From Platanthera guangdongensis (lineage: Eukaryota; Streptophyta; Magnoliopsida; Asparagales; Orchidaceae): a DNA stretch of 64,000 nucleotides. The notes beneath the pieces are model-generated. The model saw nothing but the letters and a program-made list of their open reading frames with translations, had not been told where the DNA came from and made no database searches. Shown one piece after another: positions 42,789 to 54,772 of this stretch. Each line of letters begins with the position of its first letter. Positions within the stretch are counted from its first letter, which is position 1. Made by a program: the position numbers and the translations under genes. The stretch spans positions 104,617,287 to 104,681,286 of the forward strand of contig CM077159.1 of the NCBI GenBank assembly GCA_039583875.1, given 5' to 3'.

Positions 42789-42790
42789 CT

Positions 42791-45700
42791 TGTAAGACCC
42801 TTTTTTTTTCTTTTTCGACTCCGGGGTCTTAGGCCCAGAACCGCCGTTTTGCGGTGACTCCTTCACGCCCTGAAGCGTCATCACCACAAAGCGCCGATCC
42901 TGCCGGCCATTTCGATCACAGAAAAGTAGCATAATAGTGAAGTAAATGTAAACTATCTGTCCACAGAGAATCACATGATATAATAAATATAACTCCACGA
43001 AGGGAGTGTCCACAGAAAGTAACATCAGAGTAGCAAACGGGCTTATGCCCGGTACATCAAATCCTCACTACAAGATCTCTCATGCAGAAACAAAAGTAGA
43101 AAACTACTCAGGGCCGAGACTCACGGTCCCGGCTGTGTGAACTCCGGAGCTAGACTGCCCCACCTCCAGGCGCACCGGTCTCTGGGGCTGCTCCTCCATG
43201 CTGGTCTCCGCGATCCCCTAAATGATGCGGTTCGAAAACCGTTAGTCTAAAAGACTAAGTCCTATCATCCCCCACCCCTTCCCCCACGGCTCCTAGGCAC
43301 CGAGCGGAGAGGAAGAAAGGGGAGGACTTGAAGGTGGAGAATATCAAAAGCAGATGGCAGCGGTCCTATTCTAGCAAGTTTTATAGCATATAAAGACAAT
43401 AAGCTGTAATATGAAATGTAACCTTCACTTATGTGAAAAACACATAAGCCAAGGGGTCTTTTGCAAGGCTCCCATCGTATAAAAAGTCCCATACCGATTT
43501 ATACGTTGGGGTGTCGGTGGTCAAACAGCAGTAACTAAATATATCAAAATTAACCTTAATTTATAAACTTGCACACACAAGCATATAGACTAAGGGGTCG
43601 TTTTGCAGGTCCTAAAGTATAAGCGTCCCATTCCACTTATACTTTAGGTGTCAAGGTTAAGGGTAACGATTATGCTATGACATGCAAGTGGGTATGATGG
43701 ACATGCAAGTGCAACACACACACCCGACTCTGTGCACACAGACCTTTAGTTCCCCCTTTCTGGAGCCGTAATCTCCCAGGATACCTCCGTAGTGGCAGAC
43801 GGAAGCGGTGGGTTGGGCCTCGCCCACCTCTAAACCAGTAAAGCACTACCGGTCAGACCTATCGTACGCCTCAACGCTTGGTGCACGAAGCGGACTCCTG
43901 CGTACTCTTGCCGGCTGGCGCACCGGACTTCTATTGGCGAAGTGCTAACCACACTTGCCGAGTCAACGTATTGGCATCGGTGCATCGACCCTCCAATACC
44001 GAAGACCCACCACCTTAATTTCCTTTCATGTTATGCACATGCAAATTAGCGTAATCAATAATCGAGCCGAAGCTCCCCGGACCAACACGTCCGACTCAAG
44101 CAATCGAGCCGAAGCTCCCCGGACCCAAAGTCCGCCTTTTAACCATCCGAGCCGAAGCTCCTAACCAACCTCTGGTGCCATCAGTGTTGTGGAGTGTGCA
44201 ACCCTAATTACTAGTTACTCTTTTCAGCTTGTTAAACAGTTTACGTTAACCCAGGACTGCCCCCGGTATTCCCTGTGAAGGGCTCTCAAGGGGCACTAGG
44301 AACTATGTTGGGATTACGCCCAGCGTTCCCTTTCGCAAGGTACTTATTTTATTATTGGTTGATTCCCTTACCCTTTATTTTCTCTTATTTCGATATGCTA
44401 ACCCTAGGGTAATTTGACTCCAACTCTCCTTGGGTAGGACGATCTTTCGTCGGACCCGAACGCCTATAAACCCTAGTCAAAACCACATCCTACTCAATCA
44501 TCTTTCATAGATGCATCCCCTTCCACTTGTCCTTACAACAAACCAATCAAGACTCATCAAATGTGCCCTAATTCATGTCCCAACTGATTTTCTGCAGTTT
44601 TACTAAATGCAGGCCACTTAAGCTATATGACCCGTAGAAAGGGAAGTATGTCATATGTTCATCCAATGCTCATGTAAAAATTATTAGAAGTTCATATGGG
44701 CATATGCAGACTGAAGCCACAATTTCCTAATTTTTATGATTTAAATACTAATTTATTTATTTATTTTAAAAACCAAAAGTTCAAAGGTTGAACAAGAAGT
44801 ACAAGATTTAAGCAATATAATGCTCCACTAAAATTATGATAAATGTAAGATGGGTAATCATCTAAAAATCCAGAAGTTCCAAATTTTTCCAGCAAGAGTT
44901 TAGCCCTTAAATTGTATTTTCAATTTATTCCAAATAATTCATAAAAAAAGGGATGTACAATGAAAATACTTCCAACAATTCAGAGAAAATTCCAGGATGA
45001 TGGTAAAGGCCTATGGAACCTCTATGTAAACTTTCATAATTTTATTGAAAGAATTATTGCCCAAACTAATTAATTAACCTATTCTCAAAAATATGGCCTT
45101 GTAAAGAAAGTTCTGAAAACAGACCTTTAAAAATTATAAATTAATTCATACAAGTATCTTGGGGCCTAAATACCTCAAAACCTAAGTGTCATGATTTTTA
45201 ATCAGATATATCAACCATAATGAATTTTTCTTACCAAAGCCCATTTCTGAAATTAATGAAGGAAGTACCAAATAAAGTTAATTGTAAATTGTGATAAAAT
45301 TCAGAGGTGATCAACTAGAACTATAATAACCTCTGACCAAGTTTCATCATGTTTTAAAGCACATAACATCCTTAATAAAATTAAACATCATTTTGGGCCT
45401 TTTGGTAATTAACAAATGAATTACTACCAATTTTAATCAAAATTCCTCAAGTAAATTATCAGAGATCCAAAACAACCTAATCCCCTCACTACCCAAATTT
45501 GGTTAAGTTTCAAGGTGTTTAGCTAACCTAAACCTACACTACAATTTTTAGGACCTAAGCTAGGGTTAGGGTTTTGGGGTCCCAACCATTTTCACAATTT
45601 GCTAATATTTTTACCAGAGGGTTTTATATATCCTAGGAACCTCCTTGAAAAATTTGGAGTTCACCCAAGGTGTTTAGGACTCATACCCTTCACAAGCCCA

Positions 45701-48049
45701 AAAGGTCCCTCCTTAGGGTTTGACCTAGGAACTTAGGGCAAATCTATTCCTCCCTACCCCATATTCCATGGGGAGGTGATAAGTGCTATAACAAACCAGT
45801 GGCCCAAATTTCAGCCTCTGTTGAGGTGATTTGGTCACTCAAAACCAAAAGTGCAACTTTTGACCAAAATGCCCTTTTTAAGGTATAGCTAGGGTTGGGT
45901 CAAAACCTATTCAAAACATATCCAACTTAAATGAAAGTTTATACAAATACCTAAAATGAACCCAGGGACCACTCACCAAAATTTGGGAGGGTTTGGAGGT
46001 GTTTAGGGCACCTATTTAATTTATCTAATAATTATTAAATATTTACAAAAACTATAGAAATATTTTCTCCACAAATTCCCATTTTTGGGCAGGCCCTAGG
46101 TATGTCTAAGATAGACTCTCTGCCAAAATTTCAGCTAATTTGGGCTAGGGGTGAAGAGTGGCCACTCAATTTAGTAACTGCCTAGCCCTAAGGGTATGTC
46201 CCACCAAAATGGGTGCCCTGGTCAAACCAGAAGCCTAAATGGGTTCAAACCAATTTTAGAATAAAGTAGACAGGAAGGGATACAATTCATGTGTTGATCA
46301 TTTTCCCATACAGAGCCTCTAACTATTTTTAAAAATTTAAAACATTAAATGCCTAAAGTGTGACAAAAATGCATTATTATGAATTAATTCCTATAGTTTG
46401 AAATCGGGCCCGCACGCATCTTGAAGCAAAAGGGACGGGATCCCTTCATCTTCTTCCTTGAGCCGACGACCAGGATTCACCCCGCCTGGAGCCACTTCCA
46501 AGCGCCACTGCCGGCGATCCAGCCCCTTCCCCGGCCGGCCACCGCCACCAACACCTCCGTTGAGGTGGTGGCTATCGTCAGGCGGCGGCTTCGCCGCCGG
46601 AGAGGCGTTTTCCGGCGGATAAAGCAAGAGATTTTATTGCCGAAACAAGGAAAAATCCCGGATTGAATCGGGCTCAATTGAGCCCGAAACTCAAGCCTAA
46701 TGATTCCTAGGATCTACCCGCGGGTTAAGGAGAGGAGGAGGACCTTCCTGGCGGCCTGGATGCGAGAGGAGCGGCGGGATGCCATTGATGACGGCGGCAG
46801 CGCTCGGCTTCTGCAACTGCACAGTGGAATGGCTCGTCTCCTCCAGGTAAACGCTCTAAAATGATCCCCTCGGCTCCCTGAAGGTGTTTAAATGGCAAAT
46901 GGGGGAGAGGGGAGGCTGGTTCTTCAATGGCCATTAACACCATTAATGGTGTGGCTCGGGTTGTGTGGAGGGGGCTGAACCCACCCCTTGGTGGCCGGGA
47001 AACGGCTGGAATCAACTCCTCTCTCCTAGAGGAGTTGATTGCAACCATAATGGGTGGCTGTTAGTCTCCCTTGGCCGGCCTCTCACTTCCCCCTTCTTCT
47101 TCCTTGTTTTCTCTCTCCTCCATTATAAGGGAGAGGAGCTCCTTTCTCTCTCCTAGTCACCCCTGGTTGACTAGTCAGCCTAAATGCAGCCCACTAGATT
47201 ATGATGGTCATGGGAATGGGTTTAGCCTAAGGGAGAAGTGGCTTGGGCTTGGGTTAGCCCCTTTTTGGGCTAAGTTTGACTTGACCCAAATGAGAGTTGA
47301 CTTGGTCAATTTGACCATCTGAGTTGACCCCAATGGATCCTTGGTGACCCATTAGACTCCCTTAAGGTCTAGGAAGACTTGAGTAGGGTTGGTTGGGCAT
47401 CTTGGGGGTCACATGCCCCTTGGTAAGGGCACTTTGACCATTTTAGGGCTAGAGTTGACTTGGGTCAACATAACCATTTGGGTTGACCCCATTGGGTCCT
47501 TGGTGACCCATTGGCCTCCCCTAAGGTCTAGGAAGGGTTATGTAGGGTTACCCTGCACTTTGGAGGTCACATACCCTTAGTAAGGGTACTTTGACCAGAT
47601 TAGGAGCTTGAGTTGACTTGGGTCAACCTGGCCTCTAGGGCTGACCCCAATGTGTCCGTAGTGACCCATTGACCTCACTTTAGGGTTAGGAGGGCATAGG
47701 TGGGGTCCTCTAGGCTAGGAGTAGGTCAGTTGACCCTAAGTAGGCTAGTTTGACCCATTTAGGGCTAGGGTTGACCTTGGTCAACTGGGCCTCTTGGGTT
47801 GACCCTAATGGGTCCTTTTTGCTCTAATGGGCCTCCAAGGTATTAGGGGTGTTGTGGTAGGGTCTTGGGGCCATGGTGAAGCCCCATTGTCATTCTAAAC
47901 CATTGTTCAAAATTCTACTATTAGCAGACCATGGTGATCCTCACCTTGGCCTCCTATCTCTTGGCCCATTTCTGGCTTTCTAGGGTTTGTCATGACCTAG
48001 TCATGGCCAAAACCACTCTTAGGGGTCTAGTTGGAAATAGGATGTTACA
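42791..48049 (-). repeat. 5' LTR of the Tekay element (5,259 bp)
   Basis: Uninterrupted partner of the split 3' LTR. Contains the three AGCCGAAGCTCC repeats (about 44062-44165) and the 158-bp TTGACC-rich tandem block (about 47320-47910). A four-base insertion near 45024 and scattered substitutions separate the two LTRs. Confidence 0.94.
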
Positions 48050-48054
48050 AATAA

Positions 48055-48449
48055 CAAGGGCCTCCTGGTAGGAACGAGGTGTGGCAGTGGCAGAGATAGC
48101 CAGTGCAAAGGCCCTGCGAGAAGAGGTAAGACGATCATATGAAACAACAGCATCAAGGGGGTGTAGGGTACACGTCCGCACCCCTTTCCGAAGAGCTACA
48201 GGAAGATCCAGGTCGGCGGGTCCCTCGGCTTTCGGAGCATCCGTGGCAGAGAGAGCTGGCCCGGGAGGAGAGAGCGACGGCGACGGATATGAGGGAGACG
48301 GTGGCGGAGAAGTGGGAGAGATAGGTGGAGGGAGAGGAGTGGACGAAGACAGTATAAGGGTGGATATCGCAGTAGGAGATGAGGGAACGAAGGGAATAAT
48401 AGTAGAATCAGAAGCTGGTGGAAGAGGAGAGGAAGCTGGGGTGAAAGTG
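48055..48449 (-). pseudogene. Copia element 4, integrase-RT linker
   Basis: Minus-strand frame with a Pro/Ser/Thr-rich linker leading into RKGVRTCTLHPLDAVVSYDRL and the SYQEAL box, the usual copia bridge into reverse transcriptase. It continues at 26363 across the Tekay insertion. Upstream coding is cut at 48450 by an LTR-like sequence. Confidence 0.8.
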
Positions 48450-48597
48450 TGAGTTAGATCTGATATACTATAGAGGGGGTGAATAGAGTATGGTGCTTGC
48501 TAAAAACTTTTACAACAGTTGTTGTATTCTAATGTGAACAGGGAAGCAAATAATAAAAAGTAAATCTAATCACAGAAAGATCACAGAGCAATCTAGT
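48450..48597 (-). repeat. Fragment of a SIRE-like LTR (element 5)
   Basis: Starts TGAGTTAGATCTG at the break in the copia frame, and has CTATAGAGGGGGTGAATAGAG, the same LTR-end pattern as the SIRE LTRs here (CTAGAGGGGGTGAATAGG). After 148 bp it is interrupted by element 3. The rest lies outside the window. Confidence 0.55.
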
Positions 48598-50597
48598 TGA
48601 AAGAACTAGTGCCTAAACACCTAGAGGGGGGGGGGGGGGGGTGAATAGGTGCACTTAATCTTTTTAAACTTTAAAGGCAGATACACAGAATTATATGCAC
48701 TTCTTCACAGCAATACAACACAACAATCACAAAATAAATCACACACAGAGAACACACAGATTTTATAGTGGTTCTCCAAGGTCTGGGTACATCTACTTTC
48801 CCCCTTCGCCTATCTAGTAGTGTACTAGATTCGGCCTAACTTCTCCACTACTTCTCAGATCCACAGATCTTACAGCTCAGAACCCCAAATAGGTTCCTAC
48901 AACTCAGAGTGATCCCACTCCTACAACTCAGGCACAAAGCCCTACCACTTAGTATTCACCAAGACCTACACTCAGCCTTCAACAAGACAAGGCCTACACT
49001 CAGCCTTCAACAAGTCCTACACTCAGAGAAAAGTATCTCCTACACTCAGGCATAAAGGCCCTACCACTCAGCCTTTATAATATAGGCTTACAACTCGGAT
49101 CCCTTAGGATCCTACAAGAAATTTAAAATTACAAAGAATAATAACCACAACTCAGATTGAGAATGTTGAGTTGACTGGCTTCTTGATGAGTTCTTGAAAG
49201 AACTTTGCTGAGATCAACCTCCCTTGACTTTTCTTCAAAGCTTCTTGAATTAGAACACAGTAGGGTTGAATATCTAGGCAGATGATCTTCAATCAACTGC
49301 TGACTTGTGAATCAGATCTCAATCTGAAACTTTCTTTATCAGCCTGGTTCAATAGCTGACTTCTTAGAAGGAGCTTTCTCTCTCCAACTACTTAGATCTT
49401 CACTTGAAGGTCTTTTTCTTGTTTGTTGTTTCTCACTTTAATGATTGCTTCTCTCTATCTGATTCTTCTCTTTCTGTTGAAGGAATATGCCTTTATATAG
49501 GCTTTCTTCATGGTGACCGGCTGATCCGGTTTCTAACTAACTTCTAACAGCTCTGACAGTAGCAGTTGACCGGTTGAAATGGCAGCTGTTAAGTCACTCA
49601 GTCACTTCTTGAAAACTCTGTCACTGTCTGAAAGTGTCGAGACAGATAGTCTTTAAGTGTCAACACAAATAGACCAAGTGTCGACACAAGTAGACTAAGT
49701 GTCGACACTAGCCTTCATGGTGTCGACACAACTCCTTGTGTTGTAGAAATTACTTCTCGACACTGCTTATTCAGAATGTGTCGACACTGATCCTGTGTGT
49801 CGACACAAGTACTTCTTCTTTGATACTTAGTTGATTTCTGCTAAGTGTCGACATAAATCCTTTGTGTCGACACATCTTCTTGTGTTGAAACTTGCTAAGT
49901 GTCGACACATCTTCTTTGTGTCGACACATGCCTTCTGTGTTGAGACTTTTGCTGAGTGTCGACACATCTCCTTTGTGTCGACACATTCTTCATGTGTTGA
50001 GACTTTTGCTGAGTGTCGACACATCTCCTTTGTGTCGACACATTCTTCATGTGTTGAGACTTTGGCTGTGTGTCGACACGTCTCCTTTGTGTCAACACTT
50101 GTACTTAGATTTTGTTGAAGTTTGCTGAGTGTCGACACAGCCTCCTAGTGTCGACACTTGTACTTTAACTTTGCTGAAATTTTGCTGAGTGTCGACACAG
50201 CCTCCTAGTGTCGACACATTCTGCTGTCGACAAAGTTCCTCTGGGTGTCGACACTGCTTCTAAGTGTCGACACTGATTCTTTAGACATTTCTTCATTGCG
50301 TGTCGACACAGCCTGTATGTGTCGACACTTTCCTTCTGGTGTCGACTCTGCATTCCTGGTGTCGACACAATTACTCCAAGTGTCGACACTGCTTCTCTAG
50401 GTGTCGACGCAAGCCTACTTAAGTGTCGACACTTTCTTCTAGGTGTCGACACATGGACTTAGAAACATTTCCTGCAAACCTGCAGTTACTTAGCCTGCAC
50501 AACTAAACTCAAAACACATCAAATACATCTTGATGTATATCATTGAGTAGAGTGAGGCTTCTTCAAATCAGGTACATATATTCCAATATACCCAACA
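48598..50597 (-). repeat. 3' LTR of SIRE element 3
   Basis: 2,000 bp, TGAAAGAACT..ACCCAACA on the plus strand. It has a G-run of 16 near 48626-48641, a TATATAAAGG box on the minus strand near 49491-49500 and a palindrome array at about 49635-50455. It is clearly diverged from the element 1 LTR, so it is a separate subfamily or older copy. Confidence 0.9.
49635..50455. repeat. GTGTCGACAC palindrome array, U3 of element 3
   Basis: Roughly 25-30 units, some arranged as about 62-bp higher-order repeats (GTGTCGACACATCTCCTTTGT... around 49958-50080). Variants with TCAACAC or TCGACACG show decay at the central CG. Confidence 0.9.
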
Positions 50598-50611
50598 ATC
50601 TCCTCCTATTT
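50598..50611 (-). other. Polypurine tract of SIRE element 3
   Basis: Minus strand AAATAGGAGGAGAT before the LTR start TGTTGGG; one purine change relative to element 1. Confidence 0.8.
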
Positions 50612-50870
50612 GGAGAAGTCATAACCCTTAGTCAATGATATACACCATACATAACAAATTCATAGTATGATGTAAAACAGTAATATATGACAGGGAAAAT
50701 ACTTAAACATGCATGAACAAAACATGTATATACAAATAGCTCAGAACAATTAATGTAATAGATGATCATATAATATTGTTCTTACAAAGTCCAACATTTA
50801 CATTAATCAAAAGTGTACATAGTATTTTAATACAAATGATTACAATTTGTAAATGTAAGAAAATGCTATC

Positions 50871-52609
50871 CTATTGCTGCTCTGGTTCCTTGATTACAAT
50901 CCCCTTTCCAGATTGAATCTTTTCTTGAACTGGGGCTTCAGTGACATCAGCAGCAGCATGCTTATTCCCTTTAAGATATTTATTTTTCAACTCTTCAGCC
51001 TTGATCCTTTGCCTTTCAAAATAGTGATAAGGCTTGGGAAAATACTTGCTAGGCTCCTGTGCATTAGGAGGTAGCTTTCCTAGTTTAGCCTTTCTTCTAT
51101 ATTGCAAATGGCCTCTTGCCTATTCTCATGCGTCCTCCACTCTAGGTCAGAATACCATTTGCCTCTATCCAGGACATTGTCCTTAGCAGCCTTCCATGCA
51201 GTCAAAATGATATTCCTGGAAGTGCGGCTCCATTGTTCAAAATCAGGTCTCAATTCAGCTTGCTCTCTGAATCGTTTCTTAGACAGTTGAGCCTCTTGTT
51301 CCTTTAATAAGGCCTCTTGTTCTTTTAGAATTGCCTCTGGCATAGGCTGATCAACTTTCTCAAGAATGATATTCTGATTTCCCTCAGATGGACTATACAT
51401 AGTCTGAATCTCTTGATGTATCATGTCAAAGTCTGGTGGAGGATATATCACTTGAGCCACTTCAACCTGTTCTCCTCCAAAATATGCAGGATTGATTCCA
51501 GTCTCTGCCACATTGTCATCATCACATAAGGGTGGATATCCAAGGGTGGCTCTGATGGAATTTGAAATCCACTTGGCATGATCAGAGCCTGCCTTGACTA
51601 ATACCCTCTCCCCCTTTATGATTCTCTCTCTATGTGATCCCTGAGATCATCTTTCTGAAATCTTATCTGGGCATTCAGATAGTTTACTCCATCCTTATAA
51701 AAAGGTTTCAACCTTTGGAGTTTTTCAGTGATTAGCTTCTGTGAATCCTGGAGGGCAGAAGTAACAGCAGTGAGACCTTCTTGTAATGTCTGATCAAATT
51801 CTGCCTTGGCTGTAGTCAGGGCTGCAGTATGAGCACAAGTAAGATTCTTCATTTCTGTGACTATCATATTATGTGATTCAGTCAAGTTTTCATTCATTCT
51901 TATTTGATTTTCCAGGACATAGCCTTGCTTCACTGCCAGATCATCTACTTGTGTTTTGATCTTCTCCTGATGAGTGGCCAGATAGACTACTGCATTCCGT
52001 CCCTTATGGAAGCAGTCAGTCATTTCTTTCTTGTTCAGATTCACTTCAAATCTGATTGACTTGATGTCTTGGGCTAGATCAAATTGCAGGGATTTTTGCC
52101 ATTCATCTATATACTTTTCTAGAGCTTGTCTTTGCTCATCCAGCTTAATCTGTAAAGCCACCATCAATGAACTGTAATCAGTAGAAGTGGCAGGCTGTGG
52201 AGCAATAGTCTGTAGAGCTTTCTTATAGTTCTGGCTCCTTCTTTTGAAGACTTGGAACTTCCTCTTCTTGGCTCTAGCAGCCTCTGCATCTTCTGAAGCA
52301 GATGTGATAGCAATGTCCACTCTGTCTTTAGGACTAGGATGTGAATCCTTCTCAGTCCTTTGTGGTTCCTCAGCATCCTTTGGCTTCTCAGTCTCTTTGC
52401 TTGCAGTTTCTTCTACAATCTCCACATGCTCCCCCTCAATAATTACTTTCTCCCCCTCAGCAGTAGCTTTTTCTCTCTCAAAGTCAGTTTGTAGAAGATC
52501 AGGGAATAGCTCTTCTAAGGTGAATTCTTGTTGAGAATGGGGTGGAGAATCTCTGATCTCATCTACCACTTTATCAGCAACAGATGTGTCTTCCATGACA
52601 ATATCTTGT
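50871..52609 (-). pseudogene. ORF3 of SIRE element 3, C-terminal part, two frameshifts
   Basis: Aligns with the acidic region to the C-terminus of ORF3 in elements 1 and 2: TLEELFPDLLQTDF, the coiled coil ALQIKLDEQRQALEKY, RNAVVYLATHQEKI, then SEGNQN, FEQWSRTSRNII and a Lys-rich tail. Single-base losses near 51610 (after RDHIERE) and near 51105 (after NRQEAI) shift the frame. The N-terminal domain is cut off by element 2. Confidence 0.88.
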
Positions 52610-54667
52610 TGTTGGGTACATTGGAATAAATGTACCTAATTTGAAGAAGCCTCACCCTACTCAATGATATACATCAAAATGTATTTGATGTGTTTTGAGT
52701 TTAGTTGTGCAGGTTAAGTATTTGCAGGGAAAGCTGAAAAGTTTCTAAGTCCATGTGTCGACACCTAGAAGAAAAGTGTCGACACTTAAGAAGACTTGTG
52801 TCGACACCCAGAGAAGCAGTGTCGACACTTGGAGAAATTGTGTCGACACCAGGGATGCAGAGTCGACACAAGAAGGAAAGTGTCGACATATACAGGCTGT
52901 GTCAACACACAATGAATAAATGTCCAGTGAAGCGGTGTCGACACTTAGAAGTAGTGTCGACACCCAGAGGAACTTTGTCGACATCAGAAAGTGTCGACAC
53001 TTGGAGACTGTGTCGACACTCAGCAAAAGTTCAACAAATTCTAAGTACAAGTGTCGACACAAAGGAGATGTGTCGACCCTCAGCCAAAGTCTCAACACAT
53101 GAAGAATGTGTCGACACAAAGGATCAGTGTCGACACACAGCAAAAGTCTCAACACATGAAGAAAGTGTCAACACTAGAAACCTGTGTCGACACTCAGCAA
53201 ATATCAATGAAGTCTAAGTACAAGTGTCGACACTAAGAAAATGTGTCGACTCTCAACAAGTATCAACACAGAAGGCATGTGTCGACACTAAGAAAATGTG
53301 TCGATACTCAGCGAGTATCAACACAAGAAGATGTGTCGACACAAAGGAGTTGTGTCGACACTTACAAGAATTCAACTAAGTACTAAAAAATAAGGAGTTG
53401 TGTCGACATAAAATATCAGTGTCGACACATGTTGAAGAAGCAGTGTCGAGAAGCAGATTCTACGACACAAAGGAGTTGTGTCGACACTTACAAGAATTCA
53501 ACTAAGTACTAAAGAACAAGGAGTTGTGTCGACACACAATATCAGTGTCGACACATGTTGAAGAAGCAGTGTCGAGAAGCAGATTCTACAACACAAGGAG
53601 TTGTGTCGACACCATGAAGGCTAGTGTCGACACTTAGTCAACTTGTGTCGACACTTAGTCTATAAGTGTCGACACTTAAAGACTGACTGTCTCGACACTT
53701 TCAGACAGTTACAGAAAACTCAAGAAGTGACTGGATGACTTGACAGCTGCCATTCCAGCCGGTCTACTGCAACTGTCAGAGATGTCAGAAAGTTGTTAGG
53801 AACCAGATCAGCCGGTCACCATGAAGAAAGTCTATATAAAGGCTTATACCTTCAACAGAACATGAAAAACAACAATCAGAGATTGATCAAGCAATTCATT
53901 GAAGAATCAATTCAAGTGAAGATCTAAGTAGTTGGAGAGAGAGAGCTCCTTCCAAGAAGACAGCTGTTGAACCAGGCTGTGAAGAAGGTTTCAGATTGAG
54001 ATCTGAATCTTAAGTTGCAGTGATTGAAGATCAGCTGCATAGAGAATCAACCCTACTGTGTTCTACATTCAAGAAGCTTTGAAGGAAGCCAAAGGAGGTT
54101 GATCTCAGCAAAGTTCTTCCAAGAAATCTTCAAGAAACCAGACAACTCTTCTCTCTCATTCTGAGTTGTAGGTTTACACATTGTATTTTTAATTTCTTGT
54201 AGGATCCTTAGGGATCTGAGTTGTAAGCCTGAAATTATAAAGGCTGAGTGGTAGGGCCTGTGTGCCTGAGTGTAGGAGATCCATTTCTCTGAGTGTAGGC
54301 CTTGTTGAGGGCTGAGTGTAGGCCTTATTGAAGGCTGAGTGTAGCTCTTGGTGAAGACTGAGTGGTAGGGCTTTGTGCCTGAGCTGTAGGAACCTGTTTG
54401 GGGTTCTGAGTGTAAGATCTGAGGATCTGAGGAATAGTGGAGGAGTTTGGCCGAATCTAGTACACTACTAGATAGGCGAAGGGGGAAAGTGGATGTACCT
54501 AAACCTTGGGGAACCACTATAAAACTGTGTGTACTCTGTGTGTGTATGATTCTGTGGTTGCTGGTTTATGTTCTGTGAAAGCTGAGATTAAATCTGCCTA
54601 AAAGTTTAAAAAAATTAAGGTCACCTATTCACCCCCACCTCTAGGTGATTAGGTATAATTTCTTTCA
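52610..54667 (+). repeat. 5' LTR of SIRE element 2
   Basis: 2,058 bp, TGTTGGGTAC to TTTCTTTCA. Palindrome array at about 52755-53700, TATATAAAGGC box at 53833-53840, and the CACCC/CTAGGTG end near 54632-54648. The 154-codon minus-strand frame at its right end is not a gene. Confidence 0.93.
52755..53700. repeat. GTGTCGACAC palindrome array, U3 of element 2
   Basis: Dozens of units; several have lost the central CG (GTGTCAACAC, GTGTCGACAT, GTGTCGATAC), more than in the younger element 1. Confidence 0.92.
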
Positions 54668-54669
54668 AG

Positions 54670-54680
54670 TGGTATCAGAG
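54670..54680 (+). other. Primer-binding site of SIRE element 2
   Basis: TGGTATCAGAG, two bases after the LTR end; initiator-Met type. Confidence 0.9.
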
Positions 54681-54772
54681 GGAGGTTACTCAAAAAGGAC
54701 ATAAGTGTCTGAGTAAAAGATCCTGTTGGCATATTCAGTATAATCAAGTGCAGAATCAAGAAAATCAAGAAA

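Larger units (their letters stand above)
26369..48049 (-). mobile_element. Tekay/Del chromovirus (Ty3/gypsy) with 5.26-kb LTRs
   Basis: Minus-strand element bounded by TG..CA and TSD AATAA, 21.7 kb as it stands, about 15.6 kb without the nested insertion. Layout in its own direction: 5' LTR 42791-48049, initiator-Met PBS, gag, a predicted intron, pol with a C-terminal chromodomain, 3' LTR 26369-37680 (split by a gag-only element). The RT-IN-chromodomain order and FIDDIL box identify the Tekay/Del clade. The LTRs are nearly the same after allowing for the insertion (about 5,257 and 5,259 bp, of the order of 1% different by eye). Two in-frame TAG codons near the 3' end of pol are the only obvious coding damage. 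Confidence 0.93.
48598..52609 (-). mobile_element. SIRE-type copia element 3, 3' part only in window
   Basis: Minus-strand element: 3' LTR 48598-50597, polypurine tract, and the C-terminal part of ORF3. At 52610 the plus-strand element 2 starts, with CTTGT (52605-52609) the likely TSD. The remainder (rest of ORF3, pol, gag, 5' LTR) must lie beyond the right end of the window. Confidence 0.9.
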
